In this document: one piece after another, positions 7,824 to 16,340 of the stretch | How positions within the stretch are numbered: position 1 is the stretch's first letter | Layout: each line of letters starts with the position of its first letter | NCBI RefSeq assembly: GCF_009909195.1 | Contig: NZ_JAAAMU010000005.1 | Location: 372,001-436,000 of the forward strand | DNA: 64,000 nt | Direction: 5' to 3' | Origin: Paenibacillus sacheonensis | Lineage (GTDB): Bacteria > Bacillota > Bacilli > Paenibacillales > Paenibacillaceae | Made by a program: the position numbers and the translations under genes | The notes under the pieces: generated by a model | Databases searched by the model: none | What the model was told of the DNA's origin: nothing | Seen by the model: the letters and a program-made list of their open reading frames with translations, nothing else

Positions 7824-8768
7824 ATGCAATATCGCAAACTCGGCAAGAACGGCCCTATTATCTCCGTAATCGGTTTCGGATCTTGGGCAATCGGAGGGGC
7901 CGGCTGGGCCAGCGCTTGGGGAAGTCAAGACGACGATCAGTCCATCGAGAGCATTCGCGCCGCGCTCGATGCAGGCGTTACGTTCTATGACACCGCTGCC
8001 GTTTATGGCCTCGGCCACTCCGAGGAGGTGCTTGGCCAAGCGCTTCGCGGCGACCGGGACCGCGTCATTATCGCGACGAAATGCGGCCTCGTCTGGGATG
8101 AGTCGGGCAGCGTCACGAGAAGCGGAGCATACGATTCCGTCATTCGCGAAGCAGAAGCTTCGCTGAAGCGGCTCGGAACGGATGTCATCGACTTGTATCA
8201 GGTACACTGGCCGGACAGCGAAGTGCCGGCCGAAGAAACGATGCGCGCAATGGACAAGCTCGTTCAGGACGGCAAGGTGAGATACGTCGGCGTCAGCAAT
8301 TACAACGCCGAGCAGCTTCGGCAATCTCTGACCGTGCGTCATGTCGACTCTCTTCAGCCCCCGTATTCCATTCTGCGCCCGGCAGCCGAACAGGAACTGC
8401 TTCCTTTCTGCCAAGCGAATGGAATCGGCGTCGTCGCTTACAGCCCGTTGACGTCCGGCCTGCTCTCCGGCAACTACACGTACGAGACGACCTTCGGCGA
8501 GGACGATTGGCGCTCGCGCAACAAAGCGCATATCGGCGAAGGCCTGCGCGGCAACGTGGATAAAGCGGAGAAGTTGAAGCAGGTCGCGGCGCGCTTCGAT
8601 ATTACGCTGCCGCAGCTTGCCATCGCTTACGATTTGGCGCATCCCGCACTGACGAGCGCCATCGTCGGCGTCCGCAAGCCGAGCCACATTCTTGGCGTGC
8701 TCCCCGCGGTTGACATCAAGCTCGACGAAGCGACGCTGGCGGAGATTCGCGCGATTGCGGCGCAGTAG
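7824..8768 (+). CDS. Aldo/keto reductase
   Basis: 314 residues from ATG at 7824 (an in-frame GTG at 7809 overlaps the AGGAAGGG ribosome site and is less likely). NADPH-dependent oxidoreductase with a TIM barrel. The catalytic tetrad is complete: D56, Y61, K86 and H128 (FYDTAAVYG, IIATKCG, YQVHWPD). GVSNY and the C-terminal IVGVRKPSHI cofactor loop fit the YhdN/GSP69-type subfamily, often called general stress aldehyde reductases. It stands alone between convergent terminators. The substrate cannot be read from sequence. Confidence 0.92.
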   Translation: MQYRKLGKNGPIISVIGFGSWAIGGAGWASAWGSQDDDQSIESIRAALDAGVTFYDTAAVYGLGHSEEVLGQALRGDRDRVIIATKCGLVWDESGSVTRSGAYDSVIREAEASLKRLGTDVIDLYQVHWPDSEVPAEETMRAMDKLVQDGKVRYVGVSNYNAEQLRQSLTVRHVDSLQPPYSILRPAAEQELLPFCQANGIGVVAYSPLTSGLLSGNYTYETTFGEDDWRSRNKAHIGEGLRGNVDKAEKLKQVAARFDITLPQLAIAYDLAHPALTSAIVGVRKPSHILGVLPAVDIKLDEATLAEIRAIAAQ

Positions 8769-8791
8769 CTTGTACGGCATACAGATACGGC

Positions 8792-8828
8792 AAAAAGGAA
8801 GGCCCCCGCTCGCGGGGGCCTTCCTTTT
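8792..8828. terminator. Strong bidirectional terminator
   Basis: A 17-bp perfect stem (AAAAAGGAAGGCCCCCG and its complement) with a four-base CTCG loop lies between the convergent aldo/keto reductase and yutM-like genes. Confidence 0.9.
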
Positions 8829-8866
8829 TGGGTTTTACCATGAACCGTTCGCTTGCGAACGATCGT

Positions 8867-9226
8867 TTAGCAAGGCTCTGCCGCAGGATTCCCTGCTTCC
8901 GTTGCCGTACGGAACGACGATCCGCATCCGCAAGTAGCCGTCGCGTTCGGGTTCGTGATGGTGAAGCCCCCGCCCATGGCGGATTCCTTGAAGTCGATTT
9001 GAAGACCGTTCAAATATTTGATGCTGTCCGCGTCCACGACAACCTTCAACCCGTCCATCTCCAAAGCTTTGTCGGAATCGGCAAGCTCGTCGTCGAATCC
9101 CATATTGTAGGAGAAACCGCTGCAGCCGCCTTCCTTCACGCCGACGCGCAGAAACAATTCCGGCGCATCCTCGGCTGCCAGCATTTCTTTGATTTTCTCG
9201 TTCGCCGTCTCGCTGATATTAATCAT
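8867..9226 (-). CDS. HesB/IscA-type iron-sulfur carrier (YutM-like)
   Basis: 119 residues with the A-type carrier signature: C35 in KEGGCSGFSY, then C99 and C101 in TCGCGSSF. These proteins accept Fe-S clusters from a scaffold and pass them to target enzymes. In Bacillus yutM lies in the same chromosomal neighbourhood as yutI and yutJ, both found within 4.5 kb here. ATG at 9226 is preceded by GGAGGATAAACC. The short tail after the last cysteines (EAGNPAAEPC) adds one extra terminal cysteine, which is unusual but not in the motif. Confidence 0.92.
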   Translation of the reverse strand: MINISETANEKIKEMLAAEDAPELFLRVGVKEGGCSGFSYNMGFDDELADSDKALEMDGLKVVVDADSIKYLNGLQIDFKESAMGGGFTITNPNATATCGCGSSFRTATEAGNPAAEPC

Positions 9227-9365
9227 GGTTTATCCTCCTTCGCTCATCTCATGCGACTTACTTACGTTTCTATAGTATAAGTATACTGCACATCCGGCCG
9301 CGACTCAATAAGCGTACAGCCTTGTTTAGCGCGTTTTTGCGGGAACAGCTTCGCCTTTGCTCCCA

Positions 9366-10010
9366 TTATCTCGGCAGCACATAAAGCATGATCGCGAAGA
9401 AATGCAGCACGGAACCGCCAAGAACGAACAAATGCCAGACCGCGTGGTGGTGCTTGAAGCTCCGCCATACGTAAAATACCGTTCCCGCCGTATATAACAA
9501 CCCGCCGGCGACGAGCAGATGCAGACCGCCTTCAGCCAGGTTCGCCTTCAGAGGTCCCCAGACGAATACGATCATCCACCCCATTAGAATATAGACGATC
9601 GTCGACGTGAACAAGAAGCGCGACGCATAGAAGATTTTGAATACGACGCCGCAGAGCGCAAGCCCCCACACGATGCCAAGTAGCGTCCAGCCGACCGCGC
9701 CCTGTACCATATGCAGAACGATCGGAGTATAAGTGCCGGCAATGAATAAATAGATGCAGGCATGATCCATGATTTCGAAGACTTTTTTTGCCCGGCCTTC
9801 CGGAAAACTGTGCACGAGCGTAGACGATACGTACAGCAGAAGCATCATGGTGCCATAGATCGTGAAGCTGACGACATGTTCGGCATTCCCCTTCAGCGCG
9901 GCGAATACGATGAGCAGCACCAGCGCAGCCACGCTCAGCACCGCGCCGATTCCGTGCGTAATCGCGTTTAACGTTTCTTCTTTGCGGGTATAGGTGTATG
10001 TGTTTGCCAT
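9366..10010 (-). CDS. Hemolysin-III family (PAQR-like) membrane protein
   Basis: 214 residues from ATG at 10010, with seven predicted membrane segments. Family markers are the N-terminal EETLNAITHGIGAVLS, the SSTLVHSFP segment, IMDHACIYLFIAGTYTP and the C-terminal HHHAVWHLFVLGGSVLHFFA; the histidine, aspartate and serine residues are the conserved metal-site residues of the superfamily. Bacterial members such as Bacillus YplQ are linked to membrane fluidity rather than proven haemolysis. A longer in-frame reading to 10286 exists but the promoter lies inside it, so it is rejected. Regulation: sigma-A promoter at 10058-10085 with a palindrome just downstream. Confidence 0.9.
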   Translation of the reverse strand: MANTYTYTRKEETLNAITHGIGAVLSVAALVLLIVFAALKGNAEHVVSFTIYGTMMLLLYVSSTLVHSFPEGRAKKVFEIMDHACIYLFIAGTYTPIVLHMVQGAVGWTLLGIVWGLALCGVVFKIFYASRFLFTSTIVYILMGWMIVFVWGPLKANLAEGGLHLLVAGGLLYTAGTVFYVWRSFKHHHAVWHLFVLGGSVLHFFAIMLYVLPR

Positions 10011-10025
10011 GTTGTCCCTCATTTC

Positions 10026-10043
10026 CAATGTCGAACGACATTG
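10026..10043. promoter_or_regulatory. Palindromic operator candidate in the hemolysin-III leader
   Basis: CAATGTCG and CGACATTG are perfect complements separated by AA. On the minus strand they lie about 10-30 nt after the predicted transcription start, a usual place for a repressor site. Two bases are too few for a hairpin loop. Confidence 0.5.
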
Positions 10044-10057
10044 CTTCTCTTTCCTAT

Positions 10058-10085
10058 ATTGTACTTCAATTGCTCGCTTGTTCAA
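10058..10085 (-). promoter_or_regulatory. Sigma-A promoter of the hemolysin-III gene
   Basis: On the minus strand TTGAAC (10085-10080), 16 bp, TACAAT (10063-10058). The remaining spacer up to mqnE (10086-10329) shows no other clear element. Confidence 0.6.
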
Positions 10086-10329
10086 AATCCCCGCCTGAAT
10101 GAAAATCTGGTTCTTCCAGCACTTTGGTGGCTTGGTATGAGTTAATAGTTGCCGCCCGCGTCGCCCGAGGTTTATAATAGGGAAAAGTTGATCAACTGGT
10201 TTTTTAGGGAAAGAATAAGTAATTTTTTTCACAAAGTAATCATTTGTACGCTGCATGTCATTATTTCTCTTCATTATTACAAACACCGGACCTGCAAGCG
10301 CGTGCCCGGCGGACTAGGAGGAAGCCGTC

Positions 10330-11433
10330 ATGAATGTTGCAATACCGTCAGAAGTAAAACAAATGCAAGCCATCGTGGAGAAGGTTCGTTCCGGCGAACG
10401 TCTCACGCAAGAAGACGGAGAGTTCCTGTATAAATCCGACGATCTGCTGACGATCGGACAGATGGCCAACGAGGTGAACCTGAAGAAGAACGGACGCAAG
10501 GTCTATTTCATTGAAAATATGAGCTTGTATTTCACAAACGTCTGCGAAGCGCATTGCGCGTTTTGCAACTTCCGCAAGGACGAAGGCCAAGAAGGCGCGT
10601 ATACGCTGAGCGGACCCGAGATGATCGCCTATGTGGAACAGCATATTCACCCGGACGTTCGCGAGTTCCATATCGTCGGCGGCCATAATCCGCACGTACC
10701 GTTCCAATATTACGTGGATTCGCTGAAAGCCTTGAGCGACCGCTTCCCCGAAGTCGCGTTGAAAGCCTACACGGCGGCGGAAATCGACTTCTTCTCCCGC
10801 ATCAGCGGATTAAGCTACAAGGAAGTGCTGCAAGAATTGATTGCCGTAGGGCTGCAAAGCTTGACCGGCGGCGGCGCCGAAATCTTGTCGGACGAGTACC
10901 GCAAAAAAATGCGCGTCGACAAAGCCGACGTCTCGCAGTACCTGGAGGTTCATCGCACGGCGCATAATCTCGGCCTTCGCACGCATACGACGATGCTCTA
11001 CGGCTCCGTCGAGAAGAAAGAAGACCGCATCCACCACATGCTTCAAATCCGCGAGCTGCAGGACGAGACGAACGGCTTCCAGGTTTTCATTCCCCTCTCC
11101 ATGCAGCCGATCAGTCCGAAGGCGAGCATTCGCCGACGCAATTCGGCTTTCGACGATTTGAAGGCCATTGCCATCAGCCGCTTGATGCTGGATAACATTC
11201 AGCACATCAAAGCTTATTTCATCAACATCGGCACGCAGCTGACGCAAGTCGCGTTGACGATGGGCGCTTCCGACGTACACGGTACCATGGTCAAAGAACG
11301 CATCAGCCATGCAGCCGGCGCGCTGACGCCCGAAGGCATTACGCGCGAAGACCTGATTTGGCTTATCAAAGGCGCAGGACGCATTCCGGTCGAACGCGAT
11401 ACGTTCTACAATGAGGTTAAGGTTTTCGAATAA
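10330..11433 (+). CDS. mqnE: Aminofutalosine synthase (MqnE), radical SAM
   Basis: 367 residues. Radical-SAM enzyme of the futalosine pathway to menaquinone: it joins an adenosyl radical to the enolpyruvyl benzoate product of MqnA. The 4Fe-4S motif is CEAHCAFC with C72, C76 and C79; FHIVGGHNP, a TGGGAEI segment, and GTMVKERISHAAG near the C-terminus are typical of MqnE rather than the related MqnC. ATG at 10330 follows CTAGGAGGAAG. The rest of the pathway (mqnA, B/D, C) is not in this window, so the gene stands alone. Its presence indicates that this organism makes menaquinone by the futalosine route, which would supply the quinone for the NADH dehydrogenase encoded 6 kb away. Confidence 0.9.
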   Translation: MNVAIPSEVKQMQAIVEKVRSGERLTQEDGEFLYKSDDLLTIGQMANEVNLKKNGRKVYFIENMSLYFTNVCEAHCAFCNFRKDEGQEGAYTLSGPEMIAYVEQHIHPDVREFHIVGGHNPHVPFQYYVDSLKALSDRFPEVALKAYTAAEIDFFSRISGLSYKEVLQELIAVGLQSLTGGGAEILSDEYRKKMRVDKADVSQYLEVHRTAHNLGLRTHTTMLYGSVEKKEDRIHHMLQIRELQDETNGFQVFIPLSMQPISPKASIRRRNSAFDDLKAIAISRLMLDNIQHIKAYFINIGTQLTQVALTMGASDVHGTMVKERISHAAGALTPEGITREDLIWLIKGAGRIPVERDTFYNEVKVFE

Positions 11434-11556
11434 ACAGCGATTCCCATGACCTTCGCGAGGAGATGTTCTCATTGCGAGGGTCTGTCGTGCGCATACTACA
11501 ACACAAAACCATTCAGAACAGCACTCATACATGCTACAAAGAAAGTTGGGATTGGA

Positions 11557-12624
11557 ATGAAACGATTCGTTATTCTTGGCGGTGGCTACGGAGGACTAAC
11601 GGTTGCTCATGCACTGCTTGAAGGCGAGCTGCCGGACGATACGGTTGTCGTTCTTATCGACCGCATGCCTTACCAAGGCCTAAAAACGGAATATTACTCG
11701 CTGGTTGCCGGTACGTCGCCCGAAATCGACCTGCGGGTCGCATTCCCGTCCGATCCGCGCCTGATCGTGACTTACGGAGAAGTGACGGACGTCAATTTGG
11801 ACGAGAAGCATATCGTCATGGCCGGACAAGAACCGCTGTCGTACGATTGGCTCGTCGTTGCTCTGGGCTGCACGGATAAGTACCACGGCATCGACGGGGC
11901 GGAATTATACTCCAACAGCATTCAGACGATGTCTGCTTCGCGCAAAACCTATATGGCCTTGAACGACGTGAAGCCTTACGGCCAAGTGTCGATCGTCGGC
12001 GGCGGTTTAAGCGGCGTGGAAGTGGCCGCGGAGCTTCGCGAGAGCCGTCCGGACCTGAACATTCGTATTATCGACCGCGGTCCGAGCATCCTGTCTGCAT
12101 TCCCCGGCAAACTGCAGCAATACGTATCGTCGTGGTTTATCGAGCATGAGGTGGAGATGCGAGGCCATGTATCGCTGCATAAACTGGAGGAAGGCGTTCT
12201 GCATGACGCGAATAACTCGAGTCCGATCTTGTCCGATGTGACCGTTTGGACGGCAGGCATCCAGCCCGTGGCGATCGTGCAGCGCATGAACCTGCCGAAG
12301 GACAATCAAGGCCGTCTGATCATTAACGAATATCATCAGCTGCCCGACTACAACGAAGTCTTCATCGTCGGCGACTGCGCTTCCGTGCCCTTCTCGCCAA
12401 GCGCGCAGGCAGCGGAAGGACAAGGCAAGCAGGTTGCGGAAGTCATGCAGGCGATCTGGAGCGGCAAGACGCCGAAGCTCGGCAAGATCAAGCTCAAGGG
12501 CACGCTGGGCTCGCTGGGCAAGAAGGACGGCTTCGGACTAATGGGCCGCGCGACGATGATGGGCCGCGTGCCGCGCCTCGTGAAAAGCGGCGTCCTCTGG
12601 ATGTCCAAACATCATATGGGTTAA
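11557..12624 (+). CDS. NDH-2-like NAD(P)/FAD oxidoreductase (YutJ-like)
   Basis: 355 residues from ATG at 11557; a longer reading to 11446 lacks conserved sequence and a ribosome site. Two dinucleotide motifs: FVILGGGYGG at 4-13 for FAD and SIVGGGLSGVEVAAEL in the middle for NAD, plus EVFIVGDCAS near the C-terminus. The sequence follows Bacillus YutJ closely (KTEYYSLVAGT, GCTDKYHGI, KLKGTLGSLGKKDGFGLM, SGVLWMSKHH). YutJ is an NADH-dehydrogenase-like protein whose electron acceptor is not established. In Bacillus yutJ and yuzB are neighbours, and here yuzB lies 120 bp downstream on the other strand. Confidence 0.88.
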   Translation: MKRFVILGGGYGGLTVAHALLEGELPDDTVVVLIDRMPYQGLKTEYYSLVAGTSPEIDLRVAFPSDPRLIVTYGEVTDVNLDEKHIVMAGQEPLSYDWLVVALGCTDKYHGIDGAELYSNSIQTMSASRKTYMALNDVKPYGQVSIVGGGLSGVEVAAELRESRPDLNIRIIDRGPSILSAFPGKLQQYVSSWFIEHEVEMRGHVSLHKLEEGVLHDANNSSPILSDVTVWTAGIQPVAIVQRMNLPKDNQGRLIINEYHQLPDYNEVFIVGDCASVPFSPSAQAAEGQGKQVAEVMQAIWSGKTPKLGKIKLKGTLGSLGKKDGFGLMGRATMMGRVPRLVKSGVLWMSKHHMG

Positions 12625-12744
12625 TCGAGGTAACGTCTGTACGTATAACTTTATTTGAATAGCTTCGGCTCCGCTCGTCTATTCTCAAGCTCGGCTTCGG
12701 TTCCGGACGGTAATCGTCATCCATGCACATGCTGCATGCGGGTG

Positions 12745-13017
12745 TTACATATCGTCAATGATCCGGTCGAGCGCTTCGCGGAGCGCTTGCTGCTCTTCGA
12801 TCTCATCCATAAGCTTCGTTTCCAATTCTTCAATGGTTTCGGCGGCGACGATTTGGCCGTCGACCATGCCGAACGGCACGAGATAACATTCGCCGCAATT
12901 GCCCAGGCAGCCATATTCAATGACTTCATAATCCGGATTCGCTTCTAATTTCTTCATGAGCTTATCCGTGCCGTGATGCATATTGCTGGCACAAAATTCA
13001 ATAATCGGTTTTAACAT
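12745..13017 (-). CDS. yuzB: YuzB family protein (DUF1450)
   Basis: 90 residues with cysteines C9, C37, C41 and C44 in IIEFCASN and YGCLGNCGECY, the pattern of Bacillus YuzB. The cysteine arrangement resembles thioredoxin-fold 2Fe-2S ferredoxins, so a cluster or metal site is plausible, but the function is unknown. Members elsewhere end around residue 78; this one has a longer acidic, helical tail (EIEEQQALREALDRIIDDM). It is divergent from the NifU-type gene with 85 bp between. Confidence 0.85.
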   Translation of the reverse strand: MLKPIIEFCASNMHHGTDKLMKKLEANPDYEVIEYGCLGNCGECYLVPFGMVDGQIVAAETIEELETKLMDEIEEQQALREALDRIIDDM

Positions 13018-13102
13018 GATGGCTCACCTTGCCTCTTGTTCTGATATCCATTTTCAATTGCCTTGCTTTGTACTATAATAGGGGAGAAAGGAGTGGATTG
13101 CA

Positions 13103-13348
13103 ATGAGTGAAAACGCACAAAGCACCATGTATGACGAAGTACTGGACGTTCTCGATAAGCTTCGCCCGTTCTTGCAGCGCGACGGCGGCGATGTTGAACT
13201 CGTTGATGTAGAGGATGGCATCGTTAAGCTCCGTTTGATGGGAGCTTGCGGCAGCTGCCCAAGTTCGACGATCACGCTTAAAGCAGGTATCGAACGCGCA
13301 CTGCTCGAGGAAGTCGAAGGCGTACAAGAGGTTATGCAAGTTTTCTAA
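13103..13348 (+). CDS. NifU C-terminal domain scaffold (YutI/Nfu)
   Basis: 81 residues made only of the Nfu domain: [19 protein letters not shown] followed by [11 protein letters not shown] with C49 and C52, the cluster-binding pair. It assembles or delivers Fe-S clusters. Bacillus YutI has the same single-domain form. The upstream region carries a perfect TATAAT near 13072-13077 and GAAAGGAGTGG before the ATG. Together with the YutM-like carrier at 8.9 kb it gives this region two Fe-S delivery proteins. Confidence 0.92.
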   Translation: MSENAQSTMYDEVLDVLDKLRPFLQRDGGDVELVDVEDGIVKLRLMGACGSCPSSTITLKAGIERALLEEVEGVQEVMQVF

Positions 13349-13380
13349 AACTTGTTTCCTGTTGTCCCATTATTTACATG

Positions 13381-13411
13381 AAAGCGTCTTGCCAACGGCA
13401 AGACGCTTTTT
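13381..13411 (+). terminator. Intrinsic terminator of the NifU-type gene
   Basis: A 13-bp stem (AAAGCGTCTTGCC with its complement), three-base loop and T5. Confidence 0.88.
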
Positions 13412-13680
13412 GTTTTATTTTGGTGTTTAGCGTTTTAGTTATTTCAAGCCTGTAATGTTAGTTAAGAGTGACCGAAGGTCGCAATGAAGCCGGAAGCACA
13501 TGATGCTTACGAAGTAGGCGAATGCTGCATTCCCTGTCGTCCGACAGTGAACGCAAACCAATCGCCTCAAGCGTTCGCCTTTGTAATCTGTTTTCCACAT
13601 CTACTCACTTCGATAATCAGGAAAAAAGAATTACAACAGCGATTGAAGGCTTATTTCGACTGAAGGTCATGGTTTCTAGT
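13412..13680. other. Intergenic DNA with small hairpins
   Basis: Two short hairpins (GACCGAAGGTC near 13470 and AAGCA/TGCTT arms near 13495-13510) are visible. No open reading frame with a ribosome site, no promoter of quality. Possibly a degenerate dispersed element; nothing firmer can be said. Confidence 0.35.
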
Positions 13681-14466
13681 TTACGGCTTTATCGACGTTT
13701 TGATGGGATCGAACCCGCCCGTCACATCCACGATATTGCCGGTCATATAATCGGACTGGGGCAAACAGAGGAAGGAGATCACGCGCGCGATATCCTCCCC
13801 GCTGCCCGGCCGGCCGCGAGGCGACTCCTCGTCCCGCTCTTCCGCTACTTCGGCGATCGTACGCTCCTTGTTCATCCCCCGGATGTCTCCGGGACAGACC
13901 ATATGTACCGTGATGCCGTTGGCGGCCTCCTCGACGGCCAGCGTCTTCGTGAACGATACAAGTCCCGTCTTCGCGGCGGCATACACCGCCCTGTGCGGCC
14001 AAGCGCGGCCTTCCCCGGCATGGCCGAACCCGAAATGGATGATGCGTCCCCATTGCTGGCTCCGCATCCCCGGTAGCATATGATGATCGAGCAGCATAAC
14101 GCCGAGCAGGTTGCCGTTCACCAGCCCCGTAATATCGGCTGCGTCGTACTCCGTAAACAACCGGCGCTCGCGAATGAACGGTCCCGCGTTATTGACGAGA
14201 ACGTCGATGCTGCCGGTCCGCGACCAAGATAGCGCTTTCGAAGCCAGAAGGGCGACATCCTCCGCCGCGGAGATATCCGCGCGGATCGCGGTTGCCCTGA
14301 CCGTATGGCGCTGCGCGATCTCTCCCGCCAGCTGCAGCGCCTCCTGCTCGCTGGTCACGTAATTCAGCACGATATCGCAGCCCATGGCGGCCAGGGCGAG
14401 CGCGGTCATTTTGCCTAAGCCTTTGGCACTTCCTGTAATTAGGGCCGTTCTTCCTTGCAGCTCCAT
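13681..14466 (-). CDS. SDR-family oxidoreductase with altered catalytic serine
   Basis: 261 residues, Rossmann fold. Cofactor loop TGSAKGLG at 11-18, NNAG at 92-95, YAAAK at 162-166 and a C-terminal PGDIRG segment. The residue 13 before Y162, normally the catalytic serine, is H149 in a GFGHAGEG stretch. A Bacillus relative of the YtkK type, as I recall it, also lacks this serine (TYGFQGA), so the change may be a subfamily trait. Function unknown; activity may be weak or use another residue. It shares strand and close spacing (20 bp) with the HEPN gene upstream, likely one transcript. Confidence 0.85.
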   Translation of the reverse strand: MELQGRTALITGSAKGLGKMTALALAAMGCDIVLNYVTSEQEALQLAGEIAQRHTVRATAIRADISAAEDVALLASKALSWSRTGSIDVLVNNAGPFIRERRLFTEYDAADITGLVNGNLLGVMLLDHHMLPGMRSQQWGRIIHFGFGHAGEGRAWPHRAVYAAAKTGLVSFTKTLAVEEAANGITVHMVCPGDIRGMNKERTIAEVAEERDEESPRGRPGSGEDIARVISFLCLPQSDYMTGNIVDVTGGFDPIKTSIKP

Positions 14467-14486
14467 GGCATCCTCCTAGGTCAGCT

Positions 14487-15197
14487 TCAATGCTCGAACT
14501 GGCTGTAGGCATGATGAAAGGTCAGCTTCAGCGTATCCAGCACGAAGTCCATCATTTGTGCAAGGTCCTGCGTCTGCTGCGATAGATCCTCCAGGCGATG
14601 CGGCTCGAAATAAGCTTCGTGGTTCTGCTTCAGGTCATCCTGCATCTCGGAGTTCATATAATGAATCTCCGTATTGCGCCGCTTGCGCAGGCGGTTCATC
14701 GCCTGCATGCCCTCTTCCTTGAGTCTATGCAGCTCAGCGGTTAATTCAGGATAGGCATTTCGGTCCAACATTCGGCGCAGGACGGTAAAATACGAATAAT
14801 GCGGCTTGACCCGCTCCGTTTCGAGTCGAAGCGAATCGTTCATCAGCGTTCCGAGCTTATCCAACAGGGAGAACAAGCGGATAAATGCATTCTTATCGAA
14901 ATAAACGTAGCGGCGGTAGTTCATGACTTCCACGTCGGATAAGCCCTCGACGGTTTCGGACTTCACCATGGAAGCGAATTTGGCGGCGGCATAGACGCTC
15001 TGCTCCAGCTCATCCAGCGCTGCAATCAGCCCGAGCGTGTAGATCTCAAATTTGCGCAGCAGATGGTCATTGTCGAGACCGCGCTCGATGCGGCCGGACA
15101 TTAGAGCGGCAAACCGCTCCATCGCTTGGGTTGCCTCTAGCAGCTTGCCCTCGTCCTTGCGCGGGGGCTCGCCAAACAGCATGCGGAGCATCGTCAT
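14487..15197 (-). CDS. HEPN-domain protein, Cthe_2314 type
   Basis: 236 residues, all-helical. The segment RNTEIH at 174-179 is the RX4H motif of HEPN domains, which in many defence and RNA-processing proteins forms an RNase site. Length and arrangement fit the Cthe_2314-like HEPN family of Bacillota, whose role is not known. The ATG at 15197 follows GAGGAATG. No antitoxin-like partner or defence gene is adjacent: neighbours are an SDR gene and ctaA, so I would not call this a toxin. Confidence 0.7.
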   Translation of the reverse strand: MTMLRMLFGEPPRKDEGKLLEATQAMERFAALMSGRIERGLDNDHLLRKFEIYTLGLIAALDELEQSVYAAAKFASMVKSETVEGLSDVEVMNYRRYVYFDKNAFIRLFSLLDKLGTLMNDSLRLETERVKPHYSYFTVLRRMLDRNAYPELTAELHRLKEEGMQAMNRLRKRRNTEIHYMNSEMQDDLKQNHEAYFEPHRLEDLSQQTQDLAQMMDFVLDTLKLTFHHAYSQFEH

Positions 15198-15258
15198 TCC
15201 TCCATACTCGAACAGGTTGCATTACCCGGAAGCCATGCTCTTGAGCCGCGGGGAAGGC

Positions 15259-16194
15259 CTATGCCTGCGGCCGGCCTTCGCGCCATTTCCAGGCTCGAAT
15301 CATAAAATCGCATAGAATGCCGAACAGAGCGGATACGATCATATTGTGCAAGATGCTCGTAAAGATGAACCAATCGTCATTGCGCATCGTCGCCGTGAGC
15401 AGCGCGCCGCTGAGTACTTGACAGCAGATGAGCACGAACGTAGCCGTCATTTCCTTGCGCAATCCCGGGTGACCTTGGCTCACGCGGTTGAAGTACAAGG
15501 TCAACAGACCGACCAGGACGAACAGAACGGCGGCGGCTACGCGGTGCATAAACACATAGAGCGTCGCGCCATGCAGATCCGGAACGAACTCGCCGTTGCA
15601 GAGCGGCCAGCCCTCGCAGCCGCCGCCCGAATCCGTATGCCGGACGTATGCCCCCAAGTAGACGACGCAATAGCTATAGACGAGGATAAATAACGAAAAC
15701 CAAAATACCGGCCGCGGAATGGCCGTAAGCGGCTTGTCCGCCTCCGTTCCGCGTTTCTTGCGGTACGTCCATATGACGAGCAGAAGCGTAAACATAAAGG
15801 CCAAGATGGAGATTCCGAAATGCAGCGCCAGCACGGGCGGCGTTGTCGGCCAGATGACGGCAGCGGCACCGAGCAGCGCCTGAAGCAGCGTGAAGAGGCC
15901 TGCTCCCGATGCGTAGACGATCGGTTCTTTCTCCTTGCGGTATAAGACCAGCGTGGCAATAAAGCTCGCAAGAACCAGCATGCCCACCCCGCCGCTGATT
16001 AAACGATGGGAATATTCGATTAACGACTCGACGGTGTACGCCGGAATGAATTTACCGTTGCATAGCGGCCAATCCGTCCCGCAGCCGCGGCCGGAATCCG
16101 TATTCGTAACCAATGCGCCCGCAATCAGCACGAGGAACATACCGATGCAGGTCAGGATCGCAAGCGCACGATAGCGTTTCGCGTTCAATGTCAT
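15259..16194 (-). CDS. ctaA: Heme A synthase (CtaA)
   Basis: 311 residues from ATG at 16194 with eight membrane segments in two similar halves. It converts haem O to haem A for aa3-type cytochrome oxidase. The four haem-ligand histidines are H63, H125, H217 and H283; the catalytic E60 precedes the first, in IEYSHR. Each half also has the loop cysteine pair: C38/C45 in CGTDWPLC and C193/C199 in CEGWPLC, expected to form disulfides outside. A longer in-frame start at 16245 is possible, but GGAAG just before 16194 fits better. ctaB, its partner enzyme, is 14 kb away rather than adjacent as in Bacillus subtilis. Confidence 0.95.
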   Translation of the reverse strand: MTLNAKRYRALAILTCIGMFLVLIAGALVTNTDSGRGCGTDWPLCNGKFIPAYTVESLIEYSHRLISGGVGMLVLASFIATLVLYRKEKEPIVYASGAGLFTLLQALLGAAAVIWPTTPPVLALHFGISILAFMFTLLLVIWTYRKKRGTEADKPLTAIPRPVFWFSLFILVYSYCVVYLGAYVRHTDSGGGCEGWPLCNGEFVPDLHGATLYVFMHRVAAAVLFVLVGLLTLYFNRVSQGHPGLRKEMTATFVLICCQVLSGALLTATMRNDDWFIFTSILHNMIVSALFGILCDFMIRAWKWREGRPQA

Positions 16195-16282
16195 CACCTT
16201 ACTTCCGAAAGAATCACCTCCCATTATAACGAACAAATTCGACAAATACCATGTTCAAACTGTGAACGCGGGCGTAACGCGG

Positions 16283-16320
16283 AAAGCCCGCCAAAACGGC
16301 TGTTATGCCGCTTGGCGGGC
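16283..16320 (-). terminator. Terminator after the thioredoxin-like gene
   Basis: Stem GCCCGCCAA with TTGGCGGGC enclosing a small inner CGGC/GCCG hairpin; the minus-strand 3' side has only TTT. Confidence 0.6.
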
Positions 16321-16340
16321 GTCGCTGAAGGGTCGTTCGG

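Noticed and set aside
14487-15197. HEPN protein as a toxin of a toxin-antitoxin pair
   Set aside because: No MNT or small antitoxin gene is adjacent; the family is chromosomal and widespread in Bacillota.
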